Below are positions 1-9,114 of a stretch of DNA of 64,000 nucleotides, in pieces. Under the pieces are notes generated by a model, which ran no database searches, had not been told where the DNA came from, and saw nothing but the letters and a program-made list of their open reading frames with translations. Source of the DNA: an uncultured Balneola sp. (GTDB lineage: Bacteria; Bacteroidota; Rhodothermia; Balneolales; Balneolaceae); contig CABZVB010000006.1 of NCBI GenBank assembly GCA_902529115.1, forward strand, positions 37,895 through 101,894, in the 5' to 3' direction. The position numbers were made by a program, and so were the translations under genes. Position 1 is the stretch's first letter. Every line of letters begins with the position of its first letter.

Positions 1-687
1 TCCCCGTTCCGTAAATCCATCTCTGTAATTAGTATCTCCAGAGATAATTAAATTGGGATCAAATGATAACCCAAACTCCTCAAATGCCAATTTATATCCT
101 TTTATTCGATCCTTAATAGGCTTTGAACTTTCAAGCGCTGAAATCATACCTATCTTCTCATATCCAGCATCTAAAAGTGTCTTAGTTGCGGTATAAGCTC
201 CCTGAACGTTATCTACTGAAACAGAGTCAAAGCCTTCGTAAAACTCATCGATTAGGGTTATAGGTACTGGATATTTTTGAAGTTTATCCCATTGATCGGC
301 ATTTAAATGAATGGAGATAAATAAATAACCTTCTGCTGCACGGCGCCGGATCACATGTTCAACTTGATCAAAAAATACATCACCAGTACCTGTGACATTA
401 AAGATACTTAGTTCATATCCTAGCTGGGTTAATTTATCCTGAATGCCTCCCAAAATTTCTATAAAAAAATAATTCGACATTACCGGTACCACCGCCATTA
501 TAGTATTGAGTTTTTTACTAGCCAATCCTTGAGCATATGCCTGAGGATGATAACCTACTGATTCGGATATTTTCAACACTTTTTCCCGAGTCTTTTTCGA
601 AACACTTGTACTTTGGTTAAACACTCGAGATACAGTGGCAATACTAACCCCTGCTTTTGCTGCTATATCGTAAATAGTCGAAGCCAA
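1..687 (-). CDS. LacI-family transcriptional regulator, 3' end outside the window
   Basis: This is a DNA-binding sugar-responsive regulator, cut off at the window edge, with 229 codons visible. Residues about 3-50 form a LacI helix-turn-helix (STIYDIAAKAGVSIATVSRV), followed by a hinge region (YHPQAYAQGLASKK). The start of the periplasmic-binding-protein-like effector domain follows (AVVPVMSNYFF, then VSVDNVQGAY and ISGDTNYRDGFTER). The start is a TTG at 685-687: an in-frame TAA lies seven codons upstream and there is no ATG between. The gene is downstream of, and on the same strand as, a five-gene export/uptake operon whose promoter carries a LacI-type operator at 13848-13861. It is therefore the obvious candidate regulator of that operon. 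The effector is unknown. Confidence 0.93.
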   Translation of the reverse strand, partial: MASTIYDIAAKAGVSIATVSRVFNQSTSVSKKTREKVLKISESVGYHPQAYAQGLASKKLNTIMAVVPVMSNYFFIEILGGIQDKLTQLGYELSIFNVTGTGDVFFDQVEHVIRRRAAEGYLFISIHLNADQWDKLQKYPVPITLIDEFYEGFDSVSVDNVQGAYTATKTLLDAGYEKIGMISALESSKPIKDRIKGYKLAFEEFGLSFDPNLIISGDTNYRDGFTERG

Positions 688-712
688 TGATGGTTTTTTA
701 CTTGGTTAAGTA

Positions 713-738
713 CACAGAGGCTTTTCAAAGCCTCTGTG
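713..738 (-). terminator. strong hairpin between the operon end and the LacI gene
   Basis: A perfect 12-bp inverted repeat (CACAGAGGCTTT / AAAGCCTCTGTG) has a two-base centre. It sits between the last gene of the operon and the start of the LacI gene, on the same strand. No clear U-tract follows on the minus strand, so it may act as a weak or rho-assisted terminator, an mRNA 3'-end stabiliser or an attenuator. The hairpin is directly visible; its role is inferred. Confidence 0.55.
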
Positions 739-797
739 AATTAAGACTTTCAAATAATATAGAGCTGTAATTAACTCAGCTCTATTATTACAAGAAT

Positions 798-3700
798 TTA
801 TTTAATTAGTGTCATGCGTTTATTGCTCACAAAGCTACCTGCTTCTAAACGGTACAAATACACTCCAGATGATAAAGATACTGCATTGAACGCAACAGTA
901 TGTGTACCAGCATTCATTACTTTACCACTAATCAATCTAGCAACCTCTTGCCCTAATAAGTTATATATAGTCAGCTTAACGGGTGAGGCATCAGCAAGAC
1001 TAAAACTAATATTTGTAGTAGGATTAAATGGATTTGGATAATTTTGCTCGAGAGCAAATTTCCTAACCATTGAATCATCTAATTCTGAGGAAGTAGTAGG
1101 AGTATTATAATCTGGTGGTGTTTCCCAAGCTAAATCTTCAGCTACCCAAGTTAATGTTGGTAGGGTGAAGCTGCTTGGCCAAGTCACTGAACCATCACCA
1201 GCAACAATTGGCTGTATATATTGGTAATGTCGTCGACCTGCATCAAATCCTGAACCATGAGTAAACATAGAACCATCTTGTGATGTTGGTTCACCATATC
1301 CAACGCGGAAACCCATGTGGTTCAAGGTTGGTAATTGAAGGTCTAAATCAAGTGTATAAACCATATCACCATCATCATCTTTGAATCTCAAACTTTCTCG
1401 CATTTCATCTGGCATAGTCATGAAATTCTCACCAGCATCACCTGGAACAATTAAGCCCTGTGTAAGTACAAAGAATGGCGTGTCAACATATAGATATACA
1501 GAGTCATTCGATACATCAAAAGGTGCTGAAGCGTTCTGTACCGCTGGCGACATATCAATTGAAAAAGTTACCGTTATTGCACCACCATCTACATTATTAG
1601 GTGTAAGAAGTGCTTTTGGTTCAACACCATTGAAATACTCCGATCTCTTGGGTTGATTAGCAGCATCTTCAATTATCAATTGACGATCAGCACCACCCGT
1701 AACGCCAGGTTCTTCCCAGCCCGAACCATCATGAGTAATTCCAGCCAAAAAGTTAGTACTTGTTTGATCATCCCTAGATGCATCCCACTTCAAATAGTAT
1801 TTATACTTGTGTTCAGCTCCCACAGGAACATTTAATGGAATATTTGATTCCTCATAGGTTCCAGAAAATGAATTAAAAGTCATTTCATTTTGAACACCCC
1901 AAGAATTGAATGAGCCTCTAACAAAGACTGAATCAATTGAAGAATTGAAATACCCTAAACCTTCAAGAATTCCAACATTTACCTCAAAATTAAGTGTAGT
2001 ACTCAATATTGGTGTCTCAGAAGGTGGAGTATCATTGAAATACACCCACTTAAGTGTTGTATCTTCTTCTGGTATATGAGTGAATCTATCCGCCCTGGAT
2101 TCCCATGTGGTCTCACCATCTGACTCAAATACAAATTTGTAGCCCACCTCATCTTCAATCAAAGCAGCACTATCTCTATGCATTTGAGCAATACCAGCAT
2201 AGAATATATTATTTCCGCTTCCTCCTATAAAATCAAGATAGAAAGCAGAAGTGGACCAGTCAGCTGGATTATCAAAAAATGCTGGGTTACCTCTTACTCC
2301 AACCATATCGGTTTCACGATCGAAATCTCCAGTTTGAATTGGACCTCCCATATTGACCTTGAACAATATAGTTAAAGTATCGTCACTTGGATCATATGGT
2401 GGTTCTCTGAATTCATACCACTGCATTGGTACCACCGTATCTCCACTAGCCGTAGCAGGAAGCACAAATTGATTATTAGCTCCACTTTCCCAACCTTGCT
2501 CTGACCCATTAATTAATGGCGTTTCAGGATCTACACCAGCCCAGAATTTGTAATTCAATAAATCACCTGGTGACATATCAAATGTTGTACCCCAAACATC
2601 ACCATCTAAATGTTCCATTTGGAGTGTGCCCGAATCCCAAGTGATAATTTCACCAAGGCCAGTCTCAGCTGCATCTGCTCCAGATGGAGCTCCTTTAAGT
2701 TGAATTGTATGGTAGTCTTGTAGGGTATCTGCAAGAGTAGCCATATTAACTGTAAATGTGACTGCTACTGGCTCAGTATTTACGTTTGCAGGTGGAAAAC
2801 CTAATCGGTCAAAATAGTCCCAATGAAGTGTAGTATCATTAGCTGGCATATCGAATGTACGATTTGGATCTGATTCCCAACCGATTGTCCCTTCTTCATT
2901 CATAGTGATGAATTTATAAGATACCTCAGTAATAGGTTCCGCCTCACCATGACTTATTTGCTTGGTTCCCTCAAAAAAGTAATTATCTCCTTGGTTAGCG
3001 CTAGGTTCTAGGGTTATGCCACTCGCCCAACCATCAAAACTACCGCGAACACCAACAGTATCTGTAGCAGGATCAAAATTTCCAGACTTGATTGCAGGCC
3101 CCATATTTACTCTGAAAAATAATGAAATACTATCATCAGATATCGGGTATGGTGCTTCTCTAGTTTCATAAAATTGCAAATCTACAGTAGTGTCTGCACC
3201 AGCAAAATCACTTGGCAAAATGAATACATTATTATCTCCACTTTCCCAACCCTGTTCACTACCATTTGTTAAAGGGGTATCGGGATTTACTCCTGCCCAA
3301 AATTTATAATTCAAAGTATCACCTGGAGACATTAGGAAATCACTCCACCAATAGTCACCACCCATTGAATACATATGTCGTGACATAGAATCCCACGTAA
3401 TCATACCATTAGAGGCAGCTCCTGTGACATCTGGCCCAACAAAACCACCTCTTATTTGCATAAAATGATGACCTCTTAAAGTATCTGGCATAGTAGATGT
3501 ATTCACATTAAAATGAACCATAACTGGTTCCTTTTCTCTAAATATATGGTCTCCAATAAAATCAAGATTGTCTTTATCATAAACTTCCCACTCAGAATCA
3601 GCACTTTCAGTTCCAAATGAAGACAGTGCAATGGGATTCCCTTGTTTGATATTTGCTTTACGAACAAGAGTATGATCTTTAGTTGCCGCAGAAACACCCG

Positions 3701-4227
3701 CAACATCCCAACCACTACCAGGATCATTATCAGCTGTACCAAAATAGTCAACGATTGTTGAATCAGTCCCATCTATATAGACTAACGCCCTAGCATCATC
3801 TCCATTAAATACTGCTATGTAAGAAGTACCGTCATTAAATGGATTCTCGATTAATGAATCAGCAACATCAGTAATTGCAGGATCAGCATCAGCATGAGCT
3901 ACTACATAAACATCCATAGATGCTAATATTGTACCAGGTGTAAATCTTAGAGTATCGTTAAATGGATTCCCATTATAATTACCAAGTACTATGTAATTAC
4001 CTAAGTCAATACCATCTTTTGTTGAATTGAATATTTCAAAGGCTTTATTGTTGCCCCCCCCCTTCTATATACTCAGAAAAAAATACCCCGTGCGATTGAG
4101 TCATCATCTCCTGAGCATGAACGGTGCCAATACATACAAAAATGGCTAAAAGCGCTACCAAACCTTGCTTAAGGATTGTATTTATTGTGTTCATATTATT
4201 ATGATTTATTATTAGTGTATTATTCAT
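798..4227 (-). pseudogene. T9SS-secreted lamin-tail/CBM-like multidomain protein, split by a frameshift in a G9 tract
   Basis: Two reading frames form one gene. The first (4045-4227) encodes a signal peptide (LVALLAIFVCIGTVHAQ) and the start of a lamin-tail domain (FFSEYIEGGG), then stops. The second is open from before 4044 to 798. Removing one base from the nine-G run (4054-4062 on the plus strand) joins them as EYIEGGGNNKAFEIFN, the usual lamin-tail sequence, giving about 1142 residues. Downstream lie two tandem modules of about 250 residues, each containing FKVNM/FRVNM and VRG segments resembling starch-binding or CBM20/48-like beta-sandwiches. A further VRGSFNSW module follows, and the protein ends in a T9SS tail (LEQNYPNPFNPTTNISFSL). 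The start may be Met 4227 or Met 4194. It is the last gene of the operon. It could be phase-variable, a true pseudogene or a sequencing error. Confidence 0.8.
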
Positions 4228-4251
4228 GTTTCTAGTTTAATTAAACTGTTA

Positions 4252-5274
4252 TCAAAATAAAATCTGAATGCTAAGTTTATTTACATCTCCAAGATACTCA
4301 TAACCGTGATAACTGTAATTAAATCCAAGTCCTAAACCACTGGATGTACGATATCGAACTCCTATCCCAGACGTAAATGTCTCAATTTTATCTTCTTGCC
4401 CAATGTAAGGCAAGCCTGCTCGCAACATAACTTGTTGGTTAGCCAAAGCTAATTCGCCACCAATACTTATACTTTGGGTGTTATTAGTAGGGTTGTTTCC
4501 ATCCACTGAAAGCGTCAAACGAGCATTTTCACGCTCAAATGCTTCCCATGCCAGCCCTACCTTAAGCATTAAGGGTAAATCAAAAGCCTGGGTAGCAAGT
4601 AACGCATCTGGCTCGTAATTCCCAGATTGTGATTCATCCGGGTCTGAACTAATAATTAGATCATTTCCATTCATTTGTAACTTGGATCCAAAATTAGTCA
4701 CACTGACTCCAAATAGAATATCATCGAAAGGAGTGTTGTAGACTGTCCCAATATCGAAAGCTAAGGCAGATGCTGAACTGTTTGCTATTTGCTCATGTAC
4801 TACTTTGACGGTACCTCCAATACTAAATTGTGGAAGTAACTGTCGGGCATAAGTCAAGCCGAAGGATACGGAATAGGCGCTAAATGTACGACCAGTAAGT
4901 CCTTGCGCCTCAGCAGTGGTTTCTTCGAATTCACCATAATTCAATGAAAGCACATGAATTCCAAAAACACCTTTCTCAGTAGGCAAAGCTGCCCCAAAAA
5001 AACTATGAGTCATATCCATATACCATGGCGTTATCTCTACAAGCATTTCACTATTATTTAAAGTCGCTAAACCTGCCGGATTTAGTACCATAGACGAGCC
5101 ATCGTTCATATTAGCTGTATAAGCTGCCATTGAAGAGGATCGTGCCCCAACAGGTATTCGCAAAAATTCCGCAGCAGAGGTACCCACCTTAGATAGTTGC
5201 GGATACGCAGCCATCGGAAGAGCTATAAAAATAAGTGTCCAAAATAGGCGTATTTTCATTCTTTCGTTTTTCAT
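4252..5274 (-). CDS. PorV/PorQ-family outer-membrane protein
   Basis: An outer-membrane beta-barrel of the PorV/PorQ (UPF0164) family. PorV is known to shuttle T9SS cargo from the translocon to the attachment complex. After a signal peptide (WTLIFIALPMAAYPQ) comes the family N-terminus (VGTSAAEFLRIPVGARSSSMAAY...NPAGLA), then alternating amphipathic strands to a final aromatic residue (LSIQILF). The open frame extends to 5355, but that overlaps the upstream gene. Met 5274 (MKNER) or Met 5259 (MKIRL) is the likely start, 7-22 bp after the upstream stop. Its position between two genes for T9SS-tailed proteins suggests a shuttle or partner dedicated to them rather than the housekeeping PorV. That role is inferred. 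Confidence 0.85.
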   Translation of the reverse strand: MKNERMKIRLFWTLIFIALPMAAYPQLSKVGTSAAEFLRIPVGARSSSMAAYTANMNDGSSMVLNPAGLATLNNSEMLVEITPWYMDMTHSFFGAALPTEKGVFGIHVLSLNYGEFEETTAEAQGLTGRTFSAYSVSFGLTYARQLLPQFSIGGTVKVVHEQIANSSASALAFDIGTVYNTPFDDILFGVSVTNFGSKLQMNGNDLIISSDPDESQSGNYEPDALLATQAFDLPLMLKVGLAWEAFERENARLTLSVDGNNPTNNTQSISIGGELALANQQVMLRAGLPYIGQEDKIETFTSGIGVRYRTSSGLGLGFNYSYHGYEYLGDVNKLSIQILF

Positions 5275-5281
5275 AAATGCA

Positions 5282-8200
5282 TTATTTAATAACAGCAAAT
5301 TTGCCCACCTTTTCGCCAACGCCCGGTGCCTCCACATGATAGAGATAAATGCCAAATGATATTTCTAAATTATCTTTCGTAAGCATATTCCAAACGTAGG
5401 ATCCACCGTATGCGCTTGTTAAGTCCGATTCTGTAATAGATATTTCACGCAACAATACCCCAGAGACAGTAAATATTCTCAGAGTGGATGGAGCTGGCAT
5501 TCCTGTAAAATGGAGCTCTCGGTTATGTTGAAAATTGGTATTGGTTACACTTGGCTCATAGATATTGGCCACCTTATATGGATTGGGTATAACCAATATA
5601 TCATCAAGGGCGGATGCTGCCGAATCAGCGTCAATTCGCGGTACGTTTTCACTATCAAACCGAAAACGGAAAATATCATTGGAAGAGAATGGCTTGGTTG
5701 TAAAGATTTTGAGAGTATCTCCAGCTGCTGGATTTCTAGTTTCGAGATTACCGTTAATTAATAGTGGAGCCATTTCGATTTTATAGGTAAGCGTATCCTC
5801 TACTCCTCTAAAGTCTTCAATCAAAAATAGCACATCAGAGCAACGCCCACTAAAGCCTGCGACTGCTGAAAGATTACCTGGTTCTGGAGGAGTATAATTA
5901 CCAGGTACTATAATGGTTGGATTACATCTTTGTTGGAATGAAGTGTTCACATTCAAATCAGCAAAGGCATATTTGGTTTCTACCCCAGTGTAGGTATTGA
6001 TGATTTTAAAATTAGTAGGAATAGATGGTAAAATTTGAAAAATTCCCGTTGCCACCTCAATTTCCTTTTCAATTGACTGTCCAAATCCTACATTATCACC
6101 CACAATTAATTCATAATCGGATACTTTAGGTGCGGCTTGAGTAACAAATGAAAATCCATGGATGTCCATGCCCTCAGAATTTGCGGCGAACCAACCTGAG
6201 CGTAATTCGTTTAATCCGAAGGATTCGATGTTAGTGACTCTCACAGTAAAGCCTTCGGTTACAGGATTGCTACCTCCATTTAAGCTGGTATAACGGGAAA
6301 GTAAAGTATCTGGGGCGCCGCTAGTAATATTTTGTAGGGTGAAGTTTTTTGTCTTCAGTGTATCAGGATTTGAGCCTCCACTTAATAAAGTATCTTCAAA
6401 GACTACCTCATACAAGTTATCTGCCTTCAACTTTGTAGGATCGATCACTTCGACCCCAACAGTCCCGCCGGGCGCACCCTGATAAATGGCCGCATTGGGA
6501 CTAGTGGGACTAATGTATCCAGCTTGTTCTCTGGATGCTCGCACTTCTAGTACATTTTGGCCAAAATCTACACTTCCGTCAGGATTAAGAGAGATCTGAA
6601 CGGGAGATTCAGAAGGACTAATCCCCGCTAGCTCTAAACCACGATCAAAGGCTGTAACCGCATAGAAATATTTACGGCCATTAACGACAGTAGTATCTTC
6701 ATAAATACGACGTATGCCAGAGTCGCTGCCCAGATTGAACTGCAACCCATTTTCTGAAACTGGATGAAAGCCAAATACTCCATTTTGTCGGTCATAAATT
6801 GCTACCGGTTGCAAAAAGGTTTTCCCTCCACGACCATCAGTGATACTTCTAATCTCTTCAAAAGATACATCTGTAGTGCGATATACTTTATAGCCTTCAA
6901 AATCATAACCATTGCCTGTTTGAAGGTTCATATACCGGTCAAAAGAATTCTCAGAGTTAGTATCCCAATATATAGTTACCTTACCATTTCCAGGTACTGA
7001 AGTAATAATTGGGGGATCAGGCGCAACAGCAAATTGATAATCTGCTTCGTAAGCTTTTGTAGCATCTCTAAGTCGTTCATTGACCATTTGACGATCAAAT
7101 AAGGCACTTTGCTGATTTTCCTGAGCAGCAGTAATTGCAACAGCAAAACGCTCAGAAGTTCCTCTTGCTAATGGAAATAGGCCAGAAGAAACAAATATAT
7201 CAGAATCGGTTCCTTGTTTTTCTATAAACTCACCGGGAATCAGGTAACGAAGCCAAATATCAGCATCTTGAGTGACTTGCATAGATCCTGCATCAAAAAT
7301 TCTCACTCTAGATACTCCGATCAGGTCTGTTTCACTAACATCAGTTTTATCAATACCTGATTCTCCTGGAAATACTGTACCAGCACCGGATGTTGGGAAT
7401 CCATCACCCTGCCCCAAACTTGCAGAATTTGGATTACCTTGAATACCTACATCATCAATTAGAATATTCCAGTCGTCGTCATTATCAAAATAGTCTTCAC
7501 GTCCTTCATCAATCATTGGCGCACTTGTATGAAAGTTCTGAAGCCTACCAGTGTATTCATCATTGACCAGGGAGGCAAAAGCCGCATCAATAGCCATACG
7601 TGCTCGGATTGTCTGATTGGAAACAATTAAGCCTTTTTGTAGCGTGTCACCAGCGGCGTATTCTAGATAATTGATAAATCGTACTGGGCGTGTTTGAAAT
7701 TGATCCAAGGAAGGAATATAAGTACTCTTGGTCAGATGATTAGGTTGGTTTTCATCAATTAACCCGTCAAAATCGTTATCCAAACCATCGATATGAATAC
7801 CAAAATCTTCATCCGTTTCTGGAAGCAGATCTTCTTGAACCGTAAAAGAAGCACCGCCATAATCATAACTACGACCTTGAGATATAAATGAATTCCCATC
7901 ATAGATATGAATCACTCGACTATGGTTTTCTTGAATTAATACAATCGGATCTCCTATGTTTATCACTCGCATCTCAAAATCAGTAGGGTTAAATACTCGG
8001 ATTAAAGTATCCCGAACCGTAGAGATATTATCATAAAATCCTCCCTCTGCTGAAGTTAGGCGAGTAAATAAATCAACATTTTCTTGATCATAAATGTCGC
8101 TGCTTGTATTGTAGTGATCACTATCGCCGTCGTTGTCAATTCCATCGATTGAATTCCCAGGGGTTTCAATAAATTTTAAACCCATCTCTCCAATTAAGCC

Positions 8201-9112
8201 CCCATCAAATACATTACCTCCACTTAATCGATCAGTATCTGTCAAATAGGCAATAGCACGGATATTATCAAACAGAGGCGTATCGGTTGGACCACCACCT
8301 GCAACGAAGTCAGCAATCCAAAGCCCAAATGCCATTCTAGGATAATCATAACTAGCATCATTCTTGAGTTCAAATAAATTGAAGTGCGTAGCATTAACTA
8401 ATGTTTGCGACCAAGCCAAAATTCGGGTTTCTAAAATTAGTCCTAAACCACCTCGAGTAGGATCCGTCTTATCTGGCTGGTATCTTGAACCTGTAAAGCG
8501 GGTGTAGGTATCGTCCCCCGCTTTATAATAAAATTCCACATCGGCGTTGAATTGATCGCGTCCAAAATAGCCATTCCATGAACCGGCCCAACCATCTCCA
8601 CCATCCTCAAATTTATCAGGCCAGGCATTCGGCCATGTGTTTCCTAGCGGTGATTCCGGTCCACGATCGCTTCTAGCCATTTCATCGGAATTATCACGAG
8701 TATAGCCATCTATTGGATTCAGAGACCAATTACTTCGCCCATCTCTAGACGTTTTATATGACGCGGTATTTACTAGTGGAAAAACATCCTCTTCAATGGT
8801 ACTTTGATCCGGCACTTCGGTACCAAACATCACACTCATAAAATACATGTACTCCCTATTCGTATTTCTAGGAAATTCAAATAATAATTCGTTTAGTGCC
8901 CCAGAATTTCTACGCCCTGCATGGCCATTATTGTGATAGGTAGCTCGTAACCTGTTCCCATCCATAATAGAAATTTTACGATTGTTGAAATCCGATCGTT
9001 CTTCACTTGGTTTATAATCAGAGACTTGCGCGAATCCTTTAGGGTCTGAAATTCCTAACAAGACAATGAATAGTGTGATATAAAATCTATATGACATATG
9101 ATACATTCTCAT
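5282..9112 (-). CDS. large T9SS-type secreted protein with a fibronectin-III-like domain
   Basis: A 1276-residue exported protein of unknown function. The signal peptide ends near residue 29 (GISDPKGFAQ). Two Asp-rich, calcium-binding-like segments are visible: SIDGIDNDGDSD near residue 321 and HIDGLDNDFDGLIDEN near residue 440. A fibronectin type III-like domain spans about residues 700-840 (PPIITSVPGNGKVTIYWD ... FYAVTAFDRG). The C-terminus (VIPNPYKV ... GIYLYHVEAPGVGEKVGKFAVIK) has the FlgD-like/T9SS tail fold common in this phylum. The start is 2 bp after the stop of the TonB receptor, which implies translational coupling. Surface location is supported by the tail and the PorV-like gene just downstream. 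No catalytic motif is recognised. Confidence 0.82.
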   Translation of the reverse strand: MRMYHMSYRFYITLFIVLLGISDPKGFAQVSDYKPSEERSDFNNRKISIMDGNRLRATYHNNGHAGRRNSGALNELLFEFPRNTNREYMYFMSVMFGTEVPDQSTIEEDVFPLVNTASYKTSRDGRSNWSLNPIDGYTRDNSDEMARSDRGPESPLGNTWPNAWPDKFEDGGDGWAGSWNGYFGRDQFNADVEFYYKAGDDTYTRFTGSRYQPDKTDPTRGGLGLILETRILAWSQTLVNATHFNLFELKNDASYDYPRMAFGLWIADFVAGGGPTDTPLFDNIRAIAYLTDTDRLSGGNVFDGGLIGEMGLKFIETPGNSIDGIDNDGDSDHYNTSSDIYDQENVDLFTRLTSAEGGFYDNISTVRDTLIRVFNPTDFEMRVINIGDPIVLIQENHSRVIHIYDGNSFISQGRSYDYGGASFTVQEDLLPETDEDFGIHIDGLDNDFDGLIDENQPNHLTKSTYIPSLDQFQTRPVRFINYLEYAAGDTLQKGLIVSNQTIRARMAIDAAFASLVNDEYTGRLQNFHTSAPMIDEGREDYFDNDDDWNILIDDVGIQGNPNSASLGQGDGFPTSGAGTVFPGESGIDKTDVSETDLIGVSRVRIFDAGSMQVTQDADIWLRYLIPGEFIEKQGTDSDIFVSSGLFPLARGTSERFAVAITAAQENQQSALFDRQMVNERLRDATKAYEADYQFAVAPDPPIITSVPGNGKVTIYWDTNSENSFDRYMNLQTGNGYDFEGYKVYRTTDVSFEEIRSITDGRGGKTFLQPVAIYDRQNGVFGFHPVSENGLQFNLGSDSGIRRIYEDTTVVNGRKYFYAVTAFDRGLELAGISPSESPVQISLNPDGSVDFGQNVLEVRASREQAGYISPTSPNAAIYQGAPGGTVGVEVIDPTKLKADNLYEVVFEDTLLSGGSNPDTLKTKNFTLQNITSGAPDTLLSRYTSLNGGSNPVTEGFTVRVTNIESFGLNELRSGWFAANSEGMDIHGFSFVTQAAPKVSDYELIVGDNVGFGQSIEKEIEVATGIFQILPSIPTNFKIINTYTGVETKYAFADLNVNTSFQQRCNPTIIVPGNYTPPEPGNLSAVAGFSGRCSDVLFLIEDFRGVEDTLTYKIEMAPLLINGNLETRNPAAGDTLKIFTTKPFSSNDIFRFRFDSENVPRIDADSAASALDDILVIPNPYKVANIYEPSVTNTNFQHNRELHFTGMPAPSTLRIFTVSGVLLREISITESDLTSAYGGSYVWNMLTKDNLEISFGIYLYHVEAPGVGEKVGKFAVIK

Positions 9113-9114
9113 AC

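Noticed and set aside
3503..3772. 89-codon minus-strand frame inside the lamin-tail/CBM-like gene
   Set aside because: It is out of frame with the clear T9SS protein and shows no protein-like composition.
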